Source: Acidobacteriaceae bacterium
Lineage (GTDB): Bacteria > Acidobacteriota > Terriglobia > Terriglobales > Acidobacteriaceae
NCBI GenBank assembly: GCA_003133425.1
Contig: PKXI01000438.1
Span: 14,438 to 22,466 of the forward strand
Reading direction: 5' to 3'
DNA length: 8,029 nucleotides
In this document: piece after piece, positions 1 through 6,608 of the stretch
Layout of the letters: the number at the start of each line of letters is the position of its first letter
Numbering within the stretch: position 1 is the stretch's first letter
Made by a program: the position numbers and the translations under genes
The notes under the pieces: model-generated
What the model saw: the letters and a program-made list of their open reading frames with translations, nothing else
The model's database searches: none
Told to the model about the DNA's origin: nothing

Positions 1-1063
1 CGGCCTTGGCAATGGCGATCTCAGCCTCAGTTACATCCAGGCACCAGCCGCCGGTGTCCTGAATAACGCGGGCGGCCTTGCGCCACGACGCGGGATTGCC
101 GATGCGGATGGCCGTAGCACGCGTGTGCGCCTCAACTGGCTCCAGAGACGCCCCGTGAGTGACTGCGAGGCTGCGGACCAGTGGATTGGCGCCCTCAGCC
201 TGGATTACAGAGATGCGTGGAACGCGCGCCACCAGGCCCAGTTCGTGCAGTTCGCGGAAGCCCTTGCCCAAAGCCGAGCTGTTGCCGAGATTGCCACCGG
301 GAACAATCAGGTGGTCAGGAACATTCCAGTCAAAGGCCTCGGCAATTTCGAATGCGGGCGTTTTTTGCCCCTCAAGCCGGTAGGGATTCACAGAGTTGAG
401 CAAATAGATTGGCGCTTCTTTCACGATCTGCGTCAGCAGCGTGAGGCAGCCATCGAAATCAGTCTTCAACTGGCAGGTGATAGCACCGTAATCCATGGCT
501 TGTGAGAGCTTGCCCCAAGCGATCTTGCCATCGGGAATCAGTACAAGGCTGCGCAGGCCGGCACGAGCGGCATATGCAGCCATGGCGGCCGACGTATTCC
601 CCGTAGACGCGCACGCCACCCATTCGAATCCCCGTTCACGCGCAACGCTCATGGCCGAAGTCATGCCGGTGTCCTTGAATGAGCCGGTTGGGTTCATGCC
701 CTGATGCTTGGCAAACAGCTGGTCGATGCCAAGAGCCTTCGAAGCCCGCGGCAAATGGTAAAGCGGAGTATTGCCTTCAAAAAGCGTGATTGCGTTGCCA
801 AAGCTGTCAAGAATTGGCAGCAGTTCGCGGAAGCGCCATACGCCGGAGTGGTCCAGCGCCTCGGTCGAACTCTTCCGTTCCCGCCACAGCCACTTCAGCG
901 CGCCGGGGTTGGGACGGTCCGGGCCGCGGCGCTGGCTCCAGCCCGGGTATTCCACTTCAAAAAGGTCCCCGCAGACTGCGCACCGGAAGTCGGGCAGCGC
1001 ATCGGCGCCCGCAATCCGAGCCCCGCAGCCAAAACAGCGTAACTGGTGCAAATTGTCGTTCAT
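1..1063 (-). CDS. thrC: Threonine synthase, 3' end of gene beyond window
   Basis: This enzyme makes L-threonine from O-phospho-L-homoserine with pyridoxal phosphate (PLP) in the cytoplasm, the last step of threonine synthesis. About 354 codons are visible from the ATG at 1063, and the frame runs open off the left edge. The N-terminus has two CxxC pairs (Cys10/13 and Cys28/31), a zinc-ribbon-like segment found in many threonine synthases of the shorter bacterial/archaeal type. Then come EGNTPL (about 96-101), the PLP-lysine motif NPTGSFKDTGM (Lys130), ASTGNTSAA (about 152-160), NPYRLEGQKT (about 226-235) and the glycine loop PGGNLGN (about 255-261) that grips the cofactor phosphate. Family members are roughly 400 residues or more, so a modest C-terminal piece is missing. 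No strong Shine-Dalgarno sequence is visible before the ATG, only AGG close by. The gene is divergent from modA. Other fold-type II PLP enzymes are possible, but the NPYRLEGQKT segment favours ThrC. Confidence 0.93.
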   Translation of the reverse strand, partial: MNDNLHQLRCFGCGARIAGADALPDFRCAVCGDLFEVEYPGWSQRRGPDRPNPGALKWLWRERKSSTEALDHSGVWRFRELLPILDSFGNAITLFEGNTPLYHLPRASKALGIDQLFAKHQGMNPTGSFKDTGMTSAMSVARERGFEWVACASTGNTSAAMAAYAARAGLRSLVLIPDGKIAWGKLSQAMDYGAITCQLKTDFDGCLTLLTQIVKEAPIYLLNSVNPYRLEGQKTPAFEIAEAFDWNVPDHLIVPGGNLGNSSALGKGFRELHELGLVARVPRISVIQAEGANPLVRSLAVTHGASLEPVEAHTRATAIRIGNPASWRKAARVIQDTGGWCLDVTEAEIAIAKA

Positions 1064-1065
1064 GC

Positions 1066-1083
1066 CTGGTGTTAGCCTACCAG
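1066..1083. promoter_or_regulatory. Small dyad in the thrC-modA divergent gap
   Basis: CTGGT (1066-1070) and ACCAG (1079-1083) form an inverted repeat around an 8-base centre, three bases upstream of the thrC ATG. The whole gap between the two divergent genes is only 59 bases, so both promoters and any operator must lie here or inside the coding ends. I see no convincing -35/-10 pair on either strand, and nothing like the TATA-rich ModE box known from E. coli. The dyad could be an operator, an mRNA stem or chance; 5-bp arms are weak evidence. Confidence 0.2.
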
Positions 1084-1122
1084 CGTGGACGGATTTTTGC
1101 AGCGCATGGAGACCAAAGCGCC

Positions 1123-1893
1123 TTGATACCGAAGAGATTTTTCCCTGCTCTGCTTGGATTGGCTCTCATCATGCCGATTCACGGGCAGACGCCTCTAAGG
1201 GTGGCAGCGGCCGCCGATCTGGAACCCGTTCTGCCGCCGATCCTCGATCAGTTCCACCAGGCAACGGGCATTCACGCCGAAGCCACCTACCAGGCTTCCG
1301 CAATGCTCACCACGCAAATAATGAACGGCGCTCCCTTCGATCTATTCCTGTCGGCAGATCTGAGCTATCCCAAGCGCCTCATCGACGCCCGGCTCGCGGA
1401 CGCCCCAGGTTCGTCAACACCCATCACCTACGCCAAAGGTACGTTGGTCCTGTGGGCGCGCAAGGACTCACCCCTGCCGCCGCCATCGCTCGATCTGCTC
1501 CGCAACCCCGGCCTCAAACGGCTGGCCATCGCTAATCCTGAGCGCGCCCCTTACGGACGAGCTGCGTTAGCCGCACTCACCAAACTCAACCTTTACGATG
1601 CCCTCAAGCCTCGACTTGCAACCGCCGAGAACATTGCCCAGGCCGCGCAATTTGTTGACTCAGGCAACGCCGACGCAGGCCTCGTCTCACTCACATCCGC
1701 GCTTACAGCGCACATGGCAACCGACGGAAACTACTTCGTCATCCCGCGCGACCTCTACCCGCCGATCGAGCAAGGCGCAATCATCGTGAGCAAGACAACG
1801 CAGCGCGCGGCTGCAAACAAACTTCTCAACTACCTGCTTTCGCCACCGGTTCAAGCTCAGCTTGCCAAAAGCGGCCTCACGCCCGTTCAGTAA
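1123..1893 (+). CDS. modA: Molybdate ABC transporter substrate-binding protein
   Basis: Periplasmic protein that binds molybdate (possibly tungstate) and delivers it to ModBC. I chose the TTG at 1123 because it gives a 256-residue protein with a good signal peptide: Lys4-Arg5, a hydrophobic run at about 6-19, and likely cleavage near HGQ (20-22). A GGAG lies 11 bases upstream at 1108-1111. The open frame extends much further upstream, but that part is antisense to thrC. The next in-frame ATG (codon 17) would cut the signal peptide away. The mature start RVAAAADLEPV matches the ModA first strand and anion loop. TYQASAML (55-62, Ser59 at the anion-ligand position), FDLFLSAD (72-79), ANPERAPYG (137-145) and DAGLVSLTS follow in family order. 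The tyrosine ligand of E. coli ModA is replaced by the Val-Ser-Leu type of loop seen in other members. It is first in the modABC cluster, with an 89-base gap before modB. Confidence 0.92.
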   Translation: MIPKRFFPALLGLALIMPIHGQTPLRVAAAADLEPVLPPILDQFHQATGIHAEATYQASAMLTTQIMNGAPFDLFLSADLSYPKRLIDARLADAPGSSTPITYAKGTLVLWARKDSPLPPPSLDLLRNPGLKRLAIANPERAPYGRAALAALTKLNLYDALKPRLATAENIAQAAQFVDSGNADAGLVSLTSALTAHMATDGNYFVIPRDLYPPIEQGAIIVSKTTQRAAANKLLNYLLSPPVQAQLAKSGLTPVQ

Positions 1894-1917
1894 ACTGAGT
1901 CTGGGTGCCTCCTTCTT

Positions 1918-1934
1918 TTCGCGCACTTTGCGAA
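1918..1934 (+). other. Weak hairpin in the modA-modB gap
   Basis: TTCGC (1918-1922) and GCGAA (1930-1934) can pair around a 7-base loop. Flanking TTCTT and GAA could lengthen the stem with a bulge. No run of T follows it, so it does not look like a rho-independent terminator. It may stabilise the modA message end or reduce readthrough into modB, but it could also be chance. The rest of the 89-base gap shows nothing recognisable except GGA shortly before the modB ATG. Confidence 0.2.
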
Positions 1935-1982
1935 GAATGTGGGAGCCAACGAAACTCAACCGGAACCGCTTTATTGGAAATC

Positions 1983-2651
1983 ATGGACTGGCAAGCGCTC
2001 GCCCTTACCCTCAGACTGGCAACGGTAACAACCGCGATCCTGCTCGCCGTGGCAGTGCCGCTGGCGGCACTGCTGGTATTGGGTCGCGGTCGCTGGCTGG
2101 CAGCTGTTGAGGCACTTGCCGCGCTACCGCTGGTCCTGCCGCCCACAGTGCTCGGTTTCTTTCTGCTGGTTCTCCTTGGCCCTCGCACCGCCGTTGGCCG
2201 CTGCATCACGGCACTTCTCGGTCACCCACTAGCCTTCTCATTCAGCGGCCTCGTAGTCGGATCGGTGATCTACAGCCTCCCCTTCGCGGTCCAGCCGCTG
2301 GTAGCAGGGTTTGCGGCCATTGAGCCAGCGCTGGTGGACGGAGCACGCCTGCTCGGCGCCGGTTCCGCACGTGTTGTATTCACGCTGCTGGTTCCGCTGG
2401 CACGCCGCTCGCTGGTAGCTTCGGCAGTGCTCAGTTTTCTGCATACCGTGGGCGAATTCGGTGTGGTGCTCATGCTTGGCGGCGACATCCCCGGAGCCAC
2501 GCGCACCCTCTCCATCGTGCTCTACAACCAAGTGGAGAACTTTGACTACGCTGCCGCCAACCGCACAGCAGCCATCCTGCTTGGACTGAGCATAGTCGCG
2601 CTGGCAGCTATATACCTCACTGGTCAAATTCGCGGAGGCCGCCGTGCTTGA
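1983..2651 (+). CDS. modB: Molybdate ABC transporter permease
   Basis: Inner-membrane channel subunit that passes molybdate from ModA to the cytoplasm. The ATG at 1983 gives 222 residues beginning MDWQALALTLRLAT, the usual ModB opening of a short amphipathic end running into TM1. The sequence shows about five to six hydrophobic segments. LPLVLPPTVLGFFLL is the conserved ModB loop and helix. The cytoplasmic EAA-type coupling loop is DGARLLGAGSARVVFTLLVP, which docks on the ATPase. GEFGVVLMLGG, then IPGATRTLSIVLYNQVE, is near diagnostic for ModB. A GTG at 1905 in the same frame would add 26 residues, including a Cys-rich stretch that does not resemble the family, so I reject it. A GGA four bases before the ATG is the only ribosome-site hint. 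The end overlaps modC by 8 bases, implying translational coupling. Confidence 0.94.
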   Translation: MDWQALALTLRLATVTTAILLAVAVPLAALLVLGRGRWLAAVEALAALPLVLPPTVLGFFLLVLLGPRTAVGRCITALLGHPLAFSFSGLVVGSVIYSLPFAVQPLVAGFAAIEPALVDGARLLGAGSARVVFTLLVPLARRSLVASAVLSFLHTVGEFGVVLMLGGDIPGATRTLSIVLYNQVENFDYAAANRTAAILLGLSIVALAAIYLTGQIRGGRRA

Positions 2652-3363
2652 ACTGGCACTCAACGCGCGGCGAGGCAGCTTCCACCTGGAAGTAGAATGC
2701 CGCCTCGCGTCTGATTGGACCGTGATCTTCGGTCACTCCGGCGCGGGCAAGAGCACGTTGCTGCGTCTGTTGGCCGGCCTCGACAGAAACGCGCGCGGAG
2801 AGACTGCAAATGCGCGGATTGCCCTTGATGGCCGTTTGCTGACCGATTCTGCGAGCGGCAAGTGGCTGAAGCCGGGCAGGCGCCAAACCGGGCTCGTCGC
2901 CCAGCATGCTTCCCTCTTCCCTCACCTCAGCGTCGAAGCGAATGTCGCCTACGGACTCGCCGGTCTTGACCGAAACATCCGCGCAACCCGCGTTGCCGAG
3001 ATGTTGGAACTCGTGGACGCAACTGGTCTCGTCAATCGCCGTCCACAGGACCTCTCCGGCGGCCAGGCGCAGAGAGTAGCGCTAGCACGAGCCCTGGCAC
3101 CGGCCCCCCGCCTGCTGCTTCTAGACGAGCCATTCTCCGCACTCGACGGCACCGCCAGCGACGCTCTCGTAGACCGGCTCCAAGTCTGGCTCCGCGCAAA
3201 CAGCGTTCAAACTGTCCTCGCAACCCACGATGCCACCGACGCGTTCTCCACCGGTGCCGAAGTAGCGTTGTTACGAGAGGGTCATCTTGCCGCAGTTGGA
3301 CCGGCTGCTGAAGTTCTCCAGGGTGAGCGCGAAAGAATCGCCCGTCGCCTGAAGACTCCCTAG
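2644..3363 (+). CDS. modC: Molybdate ABC transporter ATPase, short form
   Basis: Cytoplasmic ATPase that powers the ModB channel. It starts at a GTG inside the modB end. The 239-residue protein has every ABC motif: Walker A GHSGAGKST (30-38), Q-loop Gln87 in VAQHASLFPHL, signature LSGGQAQR (137-144), Walker B LLLLDEP with Asp161-Glu162, D-loop SALD (165-168), and the H-loop His195 in LATHD. After about residue 205 only a short tail follows (LREGHLAAVGPAAEVLQ). The C-terminal TOBE/Mop domain that brings E. coli ModC to about 350 residues is absent. The stop is a clean TAG at 3361 with no sign of a frameshift, and the next gene begins immediately on the other strand, so the short form looks genuine. 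The motifs alone would fit any importer ATPase; the molybdate role comes from modA and modB. Confidence 0.92.
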   Translation: MLELALNARRGSFHLEVECRLASDWTVIFGHSGAGKSTLLRLLAGLDRNARGETANARIALDGRLLTDSASGKWLKPGRRQTGLVAQHASLFPHLSVEANVAYGLAGLDRNIRATRVAEMLELVDATGLVNRRPQDLSGGQAQRVALARALAPAPRLLLLDEPFSALDGTASDALVDRLQVWLRANSVQTVLATHDATDAFSTGAEVALLREGHLAAVGPAAEVLQGERERIARRLKTP

Positions 3364-4406
3364 AACCCCACCATCACCGGCTCCATTTCCAGGCTGATTC
3401 CAAATTGCGCATCTACGGCGGCCGCAATTTGACCGGCTAATTCGAGAATCGCTTCCGAAGTAGCCCCGCCGCGATTGATGAGAGCCAGCGTGTGGCGCGA
3501 AGATATCCCCGCCGCTCCCAGCACATACCCTTTCGGAAAACCAGCCTGTTCAATCAGCCATGCCGCCGGCAATTTAACCTGCCCCGGCCCAGCGGGAAAT
3601 CGTGGCGGCTGCTTTGCGATTGTTCGCGCAATCTGCTGCACGCGTTCTTCCGTGACCACTGGATTCTTGAAGAAGCTGCCAGCGCTGCGGCAATCAGGAT
3701 CGCCCTCCACCAACAGCATTCCCTTTGATTCGCGAACGTTGCGTACCGCCGCAGCCACCTCGACAAGACTGGGTTCTCTGCCATCTTCCCCATCTTCCTC
3801 AATCGCCCTTTGTAAATCCGCATAGCGCAACGTAGGCGCGCCGCCATGAGTCAGCCGGTAGTCAACACGCGTAACGATGTACCGACCACGGTCGATCGAG
3901 TTGAACCGGCTGCGGCGATATTCGAAGCCGCATTCACCGGCTGTGAACTCAACAAAGGCGCGCTGTTCGAGATCGAACGCGCGAACCAACTCGATTGCAG
4001 AAGCAGCCTCCTGCCCATACGCGCCCACATTTTGAACCGGTGTGCCGCCCACTGTGCCGGGAATGCCGGCCAGGCACTCTAAGCCAGCGCAGTTTTCCGT
4101 TACTACACGCTCGACAAAGCCGTCCCAATCCTCGCCTGCGGCAACCTGATAGGTCCTCTGCCTTGAATCATCCACCGATTCGACGCCGCGCAATCCCACG
4201 TGCAACACCAGCCCATCGAATCCTCTATCGGAGACAAGCAGGTTGCTGCCGCCACCAAGCACAAACAGGGCTGCCCCCTGTTCCGCCGCCCACGCGGAAG
4301 CTTCGGCAATCTCGTCCTCGCTCACAGCCTCGACAAACCAGCGAGCGGGCCCACCGATCCCGAAGGTCGTGAACGGCGCAAGCGGCTGATTTTCTAACAT
4401 GTGCAT
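3360..4406 (-). CDS. murB: UDP-N-acetylenolpyruvoylglucosamine reductase
   Basis: FAD enzyme that uses NADPH to reduce UDP-GlcNAc-enolpyruvate to UDP-MurNAc, the second committed step of peptidoglycan synthesis, in the cytoplasm. The 348 residues match the E. coli-like type I form. NTTFGIGG-like residues (FTTFGIGGPA, 12-21) open the FAD domain. LGGGSNLLVSD (50-60) and AGIPGTVGGTPVQNVGAYGQE (113-133) bind FAD. Arg164 in EYRRSRF and Ser244 in AGSFFKNP are the expected catalytic residues. The C-terminal EMEP places the catalytic glutamate at about 342. An acidic EEDGEDG stretch near 203-209, encoded by a short tandem DNA repeat, is probably a surface loop. Start choice is uncertain: ATGs at 4406 and 4400 are both possible (MHML), with GGGA about 10 bases before the first. 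It is divergent from the bacilliredoxin gene and convergent with modC, sharing the CTAG stop overlap. Confidence 0.95.
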   Translation of the reverse strand: MHMLENQPLAPFTTFGIGGPARWFVEAVSEDEIAEASAWAAEQGAALFVLGGGSNLLVSDRGFDGLVLHVGLRGVESVDDSRQRTYQVAAGEDWDGFVERVVTENCAGLECLAGIPGTVGGTPVQNVGAYGQEAASAIELVRAFDLEQRAFVEFTAGECGFEYRRSRFNSIDRGRYIVTRVDYRLTHGGAPTLRYADLQRAIEEDGEDGREPSLVEVAAAVRNVRESKGMLLVEGDPDCRSAGSFFKNPVVTEERVQQIARTIAKQPPRFPAGPGQVKLPAAWLIEQAGFPKGYVLGAAGISSRHTLALINRGGATSEAILELAGQIAAAVDAQFGISLEMEPVMVGF

Positions 4407-4475
4407 CGGATAAATCCCACACCACGGGGTTTGACGATAGAATAGTTACAGGCAACTTCCCTGCCGGAGGCAAAC

Positions 4476-4904
4476 ATGTATCCAGAACTGATGGTAATCC
4501 CGATGCGCGAAGAACTGGTGCGCGCCGGTATCAATGAAACCCGGACGGCCGAGGACGTCGACGCGGCTCTCGCCCTGCCTGGCACTACGCTGCTCGTCGT
4601 GAATTCAATCTGCGGCTGTGCGGCCGGCAAAATGCGCCCAGGCGTGCGGTTGGCTCTTGGCAACTCCACCAACCTCCCGGACCAAAAGATTACCGTCTTC
4701 GCTGGCCAGGACCGCGAAGCCACCGAGCGCGCCCGCAGCTACTTTGAAGGCAACCCTCCCACTTCCCCTGCTGTCGCTATCCTGCGCGATGGCAAGCTGG
4801 TCTACCTTATGCAGCGCTTCGTGATCGAGCAGTCCACAGCGCAGCAGATTGCCAGCGAACTGGCCCGCGCCTTCGACGAATTCTGTGCCAAGACAACCGC
4901 GTAA
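4476..4904 (+). CDS. BrxA/BrxB family bacilliredoxin
   Basis: Small cytoplasmic thiol-disulfide protein of the YphP/YqiW (BrxA/BrxB) family. In Bacillus these remove bacillithiol from oxidised proteins. The 142-residue length is normal for the family. The hallmark is VVNSICGCAAG at about 41-51, with the Cys-Gly-Cys active site at Cys46 and Cys48 in a thioredoxin-like fold. TSPAVAILRDGKLVYLMQRFVIE (split here by residues 94-116) corresponds to the conserved second half, in which family members usually have a PRHxIEG-like end; here it reads QRFVIEQ. The start is well supported: GGAGG at 4466-4470 sits five bases before the ATG. A TAGAAT at 4438-4443 could serve as a -10 without a good -35. The gene stands alone between divergent murB and a terminator. 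Whether this organism makes bacillithiol cannot be told from the window. Confidence 0.93.
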   Translation: MYPELMVIPMREELVRAGINETRTAEDVDAALALPGTTLLVVNSICGCAAGKMRPGVRLALGNSTNLPDQKITVFAGQDREATERARSYFEGNPPTSPAVAILRDGKLVYLMQRFVIEQSTAQQIASELARAFDEFCAKTTA

Positions 4905-4933
4905 GCCGATTTAAGATCGGTTCCAGAAATTGA

Positions 4934-4965
4934 AACGGCCTCCTGCATGGGAGGCCGTTCTTTTT
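4934..4965 (+). terminator. Rho-independent terminator after bacilliredoxin gene
   Basis: AACGGCCTCC (4934-4943) pairs perfectly with GGAGGCCGTT (4950-4959) around the loop TGCATG, followed by C and five Ts (4961-4965). It lies 30 bases after the bacilliredoxin stop and 20 bases before the end of the convergent permease gene. Read on the minus strand the same stem is followed by TTTCAATTTC, a weaker T-rich run, so it may also act on permease transcripts. A smaller hairpin, CCGAT-TTAAG-ATCGG at 4906-4920, precedes it. Confidence 0.9.
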
Positions 4966-4984
4966 GCAGCGAGTTCTAATGCGC

Positions 4985-6535
4985 TCAGTCTCCTTCAGCC
5001 GCCTTTGCCAGCTTCTGTACCTTGCTGTGATGGATCGAGTAGCCGAAGTAAATTACCAGTCCAACCAGCAGCCAGCACACCATCACCGTCCAGGTAATCG
5101 CAGGAAGCGTCGACATCAAATAAACGGCCGTGATCATTCCCAGGATGGGCACGAGGGGAACGAAGGGAGTCTTGAAAGGCCGGTGCATGTCAGGATGGCG
5201 CACCCGCAAAACCCAGGTGCCCGCACACACGATTGTGAAGGCAAGCAACGTGCCTATGTTGACCAGTTCCGCGAGCCGCGCAACGGGCAGAAATGCTGGC
5301 AGTATGGCGACCACTACACCAACCGCAATGGTCGAAATCCAAGGTGTGCGAAACTTAGGATGGATCGCCGAGGCCCATTTGGGCAGCAAGCCGTCACGGG
5401 ACATCGAGAAGAAAACACGCGACTGGCCAAGCAACATGACCAGCATCACGGTCCCCAGCCCGAACACCGCACCGATCTTCACGAGCAGCGAGCCCCAACT
5501 CACGCCGGTCACATCAATGCCCAGCGCCACAGGCGCGGCCACATTCAGCGACTTGTAGTTCACAAGGCCCGTCAGCACCGTCGAAACCATGATGTAGAGG
5601 ACGGTGCAGATCACCAGCGAACCGAGGATGCCGAAGGGCATATCCCGCTGCGGATTCTTTGCCTCCTGGGCAGCGGTCGACACAGCATCAAAGCCGATGT
5701 ATGCAAAGAAAATCGAGCCCGCGCCCCTGGCAATGCCACCCCATCCAAAGTTGCCGTGTCCATCTCCCGGCGGAATAAACGGATGCCAGTTGAGCCGCGC
5801 CAGTTCCGGATGCTTGATCAGGAAAAAGGTTCCGAGAACTAGGAAGACGCCCACAACGCCCAACTTGACAACAACAATCGCGGAGTTCAAGTTGGCCGAT
5901 TCCTTGATGCCGATAACCAGAACGGCGGTCACCACCAGTATGGCCAGAATTGCAACCAGGTTGAAAAGTGCGGTCACGTGCGGCAGCCCTGCAGGATCCG
6001 TTCCTGGAGGGAGCGACATCAAAGGCATCCATTGCTCGTGGAAGAAAACCAGCACGGTGCCTGGCGTTGCCGTCAGCCGCGGCGGCAGGTAAATGTGAAA
6101 CTGCTGCAGCAAGCTGTTGAAGTACCCAGACCAACCCGAGGCCACAGTCGCCGCGCCAAAGCCATACTCGAGACCGAGGTCCCATCCGATGATCCATGCT
6201 ACAAACTCGCCCAGCGTGGCGTAGCCGTACGTGTAGGCAGAGCCGGCAATCGGAATTATAGATGCGAACTCGGCATAACATAGGCCCGCAAATGCACAGG
6301 TAATGCCGGCCAGCACAAAGCTCAGAGCCACAGCGGGGCCCGCGTGCAGGGCCGCCGCCTGACCGGTCAGCACAAAAATGCCGGCACCGATGATGGCGCC
6401 AATGCCCAGGGTGAGTAGGTTCATTGCGCCAAGCGAACGTTTCAGAGTGTGTTCGCCCTGTTCACCAGCTTCTAGCGAGAGCATCGACATCGGTTTGATG
6501 TGGAGTAGATCTCCAAAACCCCAATTTTTACGCAT
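4985..6535 (-). CDS. APC superfamily amino-acid permease, CAT/YfnA type
   Basis: Inner-membrane amino-acid transporter of 516 residues with about 12 predicted membrane helices. TM1 holds the unwound substrate-binding motif GIGAIIGAGIF (about 44-54). SIFFAYIGFDAVSTAAQEAKNP (about 273-293) is the TM6/loop signature of the cationic amino-acid transporter branch. GQSRVFFSMSRDGLLP (about 369-384) is the conserved loop after TM8. RPFKTPFVPLVP (about 451-462) and a charged cytoplasmic tail close the protein. The N-terminus (GDLLHIKPMSMLSLEA, then EHTLKRSLGA) aligns in style with family members, which supports the ATG at 6535 over the later ATGs near codons 16-18. Family members carry basic or broad neutral amino acids, and the substrate cannot be fixed from sequence. 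No good Shine-Dalgarno sequence is visible. Its promoter region is the short gap shared with the divergent integrase. Confidence 0.93.
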   Translation of the reverse strand: MRKNWGFGDLLHIKPMSMLSLEAGEQGEHTLKRSLGAMNLLTLGIGAIIGAGIFVLTGQAAALHAGPAVALSFVLAGITCAFAGLCYAEFASIIPIAGSAYTYGYATLGEFVAWIIGWDLGLEYGFGAATVASGWSGYFNSLLQQFHIYLPPRLTATPGTVLVFFHEQWMPLMSLPPGTDPAGLPHVTALFNLVAILAILVVTAVLVIGIKESANLNSAIVVVKLGVVGVFLVLGTFFLIKHPELARLNWHPFIPPGDGHGNFGWGGIARGAGSIFFAYIGFDAVSTAAQEAKNPQRDMPFGILGSLVICTVLYIMVSTVLTGLVNYKSLNVAAPVALGIDVTGVSWGSLLVKIGAVFGLGTVMLVMLLGQSRVFFSMSRDGLLPKWASAIHPKFRTPWISTIAVGVVVAILPAFLPVARLAELVNIGTLLAFTIVCAGTWVLRVRHPDMHRPFKTPFVPLVPILGMITAVYLMSTLPAITWTVMVCWLLVGLVIYFGYSIHHSKVQKLAKAAEGD

Positions 6536-6558
6536 GTGTCACGCCCATTACGTAAATT

Positions 6559-6578
6559 TTGTACAAGGATTGTACAAG
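6559..6578. repeat. Twin TTGTACAA palindromes, probable operator
   Basis: TTGTACAAG occurs at 6559-6567 and again at 6570-6578, separated by GA. Each TTGTACAA core is a perfect 8-base palindrome. The cores are 11 bases apart, so both present the same DNA face. They lie in the 73-base gap between the divergent permease and integrase genes, and the second overlaps the likely integrase -35 region. The arrangement fits cooperative binding by a repressor or by the integrase itself. Which protein binds is not known from the sequence. Confidence 0.55.
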
Positions 6579-6599
6579 TGAAAAATTTCCGTGTATTAT
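6570..6599 (+). promoter_or_regulatory. Likely integrase promoter, near-leaderless
   Basis: TTGTAC (6570-6575) followed after 18 bases by TATTAT (6594-6599) resembles a sigma-70 promoter. The -10 matches TATAAT in five of six positions, while the -35 keeps only the TTG. A start of transcription about seven bases after the -10 would fall near 6606, only some three bases before the integrase ATG at 6609. No Shine-Dalgarno sequence precedes that ATG, which agrees with a leaderless or near-leaderless message. Confidence 0.45.
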
Positions 6600-6608
6600 T
6601 CGCCTATC

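Noticed and set aside
790..1122. Upstream extension of the modA frame toward 790
   Set aside because: It lies antisense to thrC, has no ModA similarity and would place the signal peptide inside the protein. The TTG at 1123 gives a normal secreted ModA.
1064..1122. ModE operator or molybdenum-cofactor riboswitch before modA
   Set aside because: No TATA-rich ModE-type inverted repeat is present, and 59 bases is too short for the known Moco RNA structure.
4431..4443. TTGACG followed by TAGAAT upstream of the bacilliredoxin gene as a -35/-10 pair
   Set aside because: The two boxes are almost adjacent, with no proper spacer. TAGAAT might be a -10, but then its -35 position does not match.
4964..5842. 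Long plus-strand open frame of 292 codons across the permease C-terminal half
   Set aside because: Its product is rich in His, Arg, Gln and Asn with no domain, typical of the shadow of a membrane protein gene read on the other strand.
5688..6281. Minus-strand open frame inside the permease in another frame
   Set aside because: It overlaps strongly conserved permease sequence and gives a Cys/Arg-rich product without motifs.
6536..6608. tRNA gene as integration target
   Set aside because: No cloverleaf-capable sequence or T-loop motif is visible beside the integrase in this gap or in the tail.
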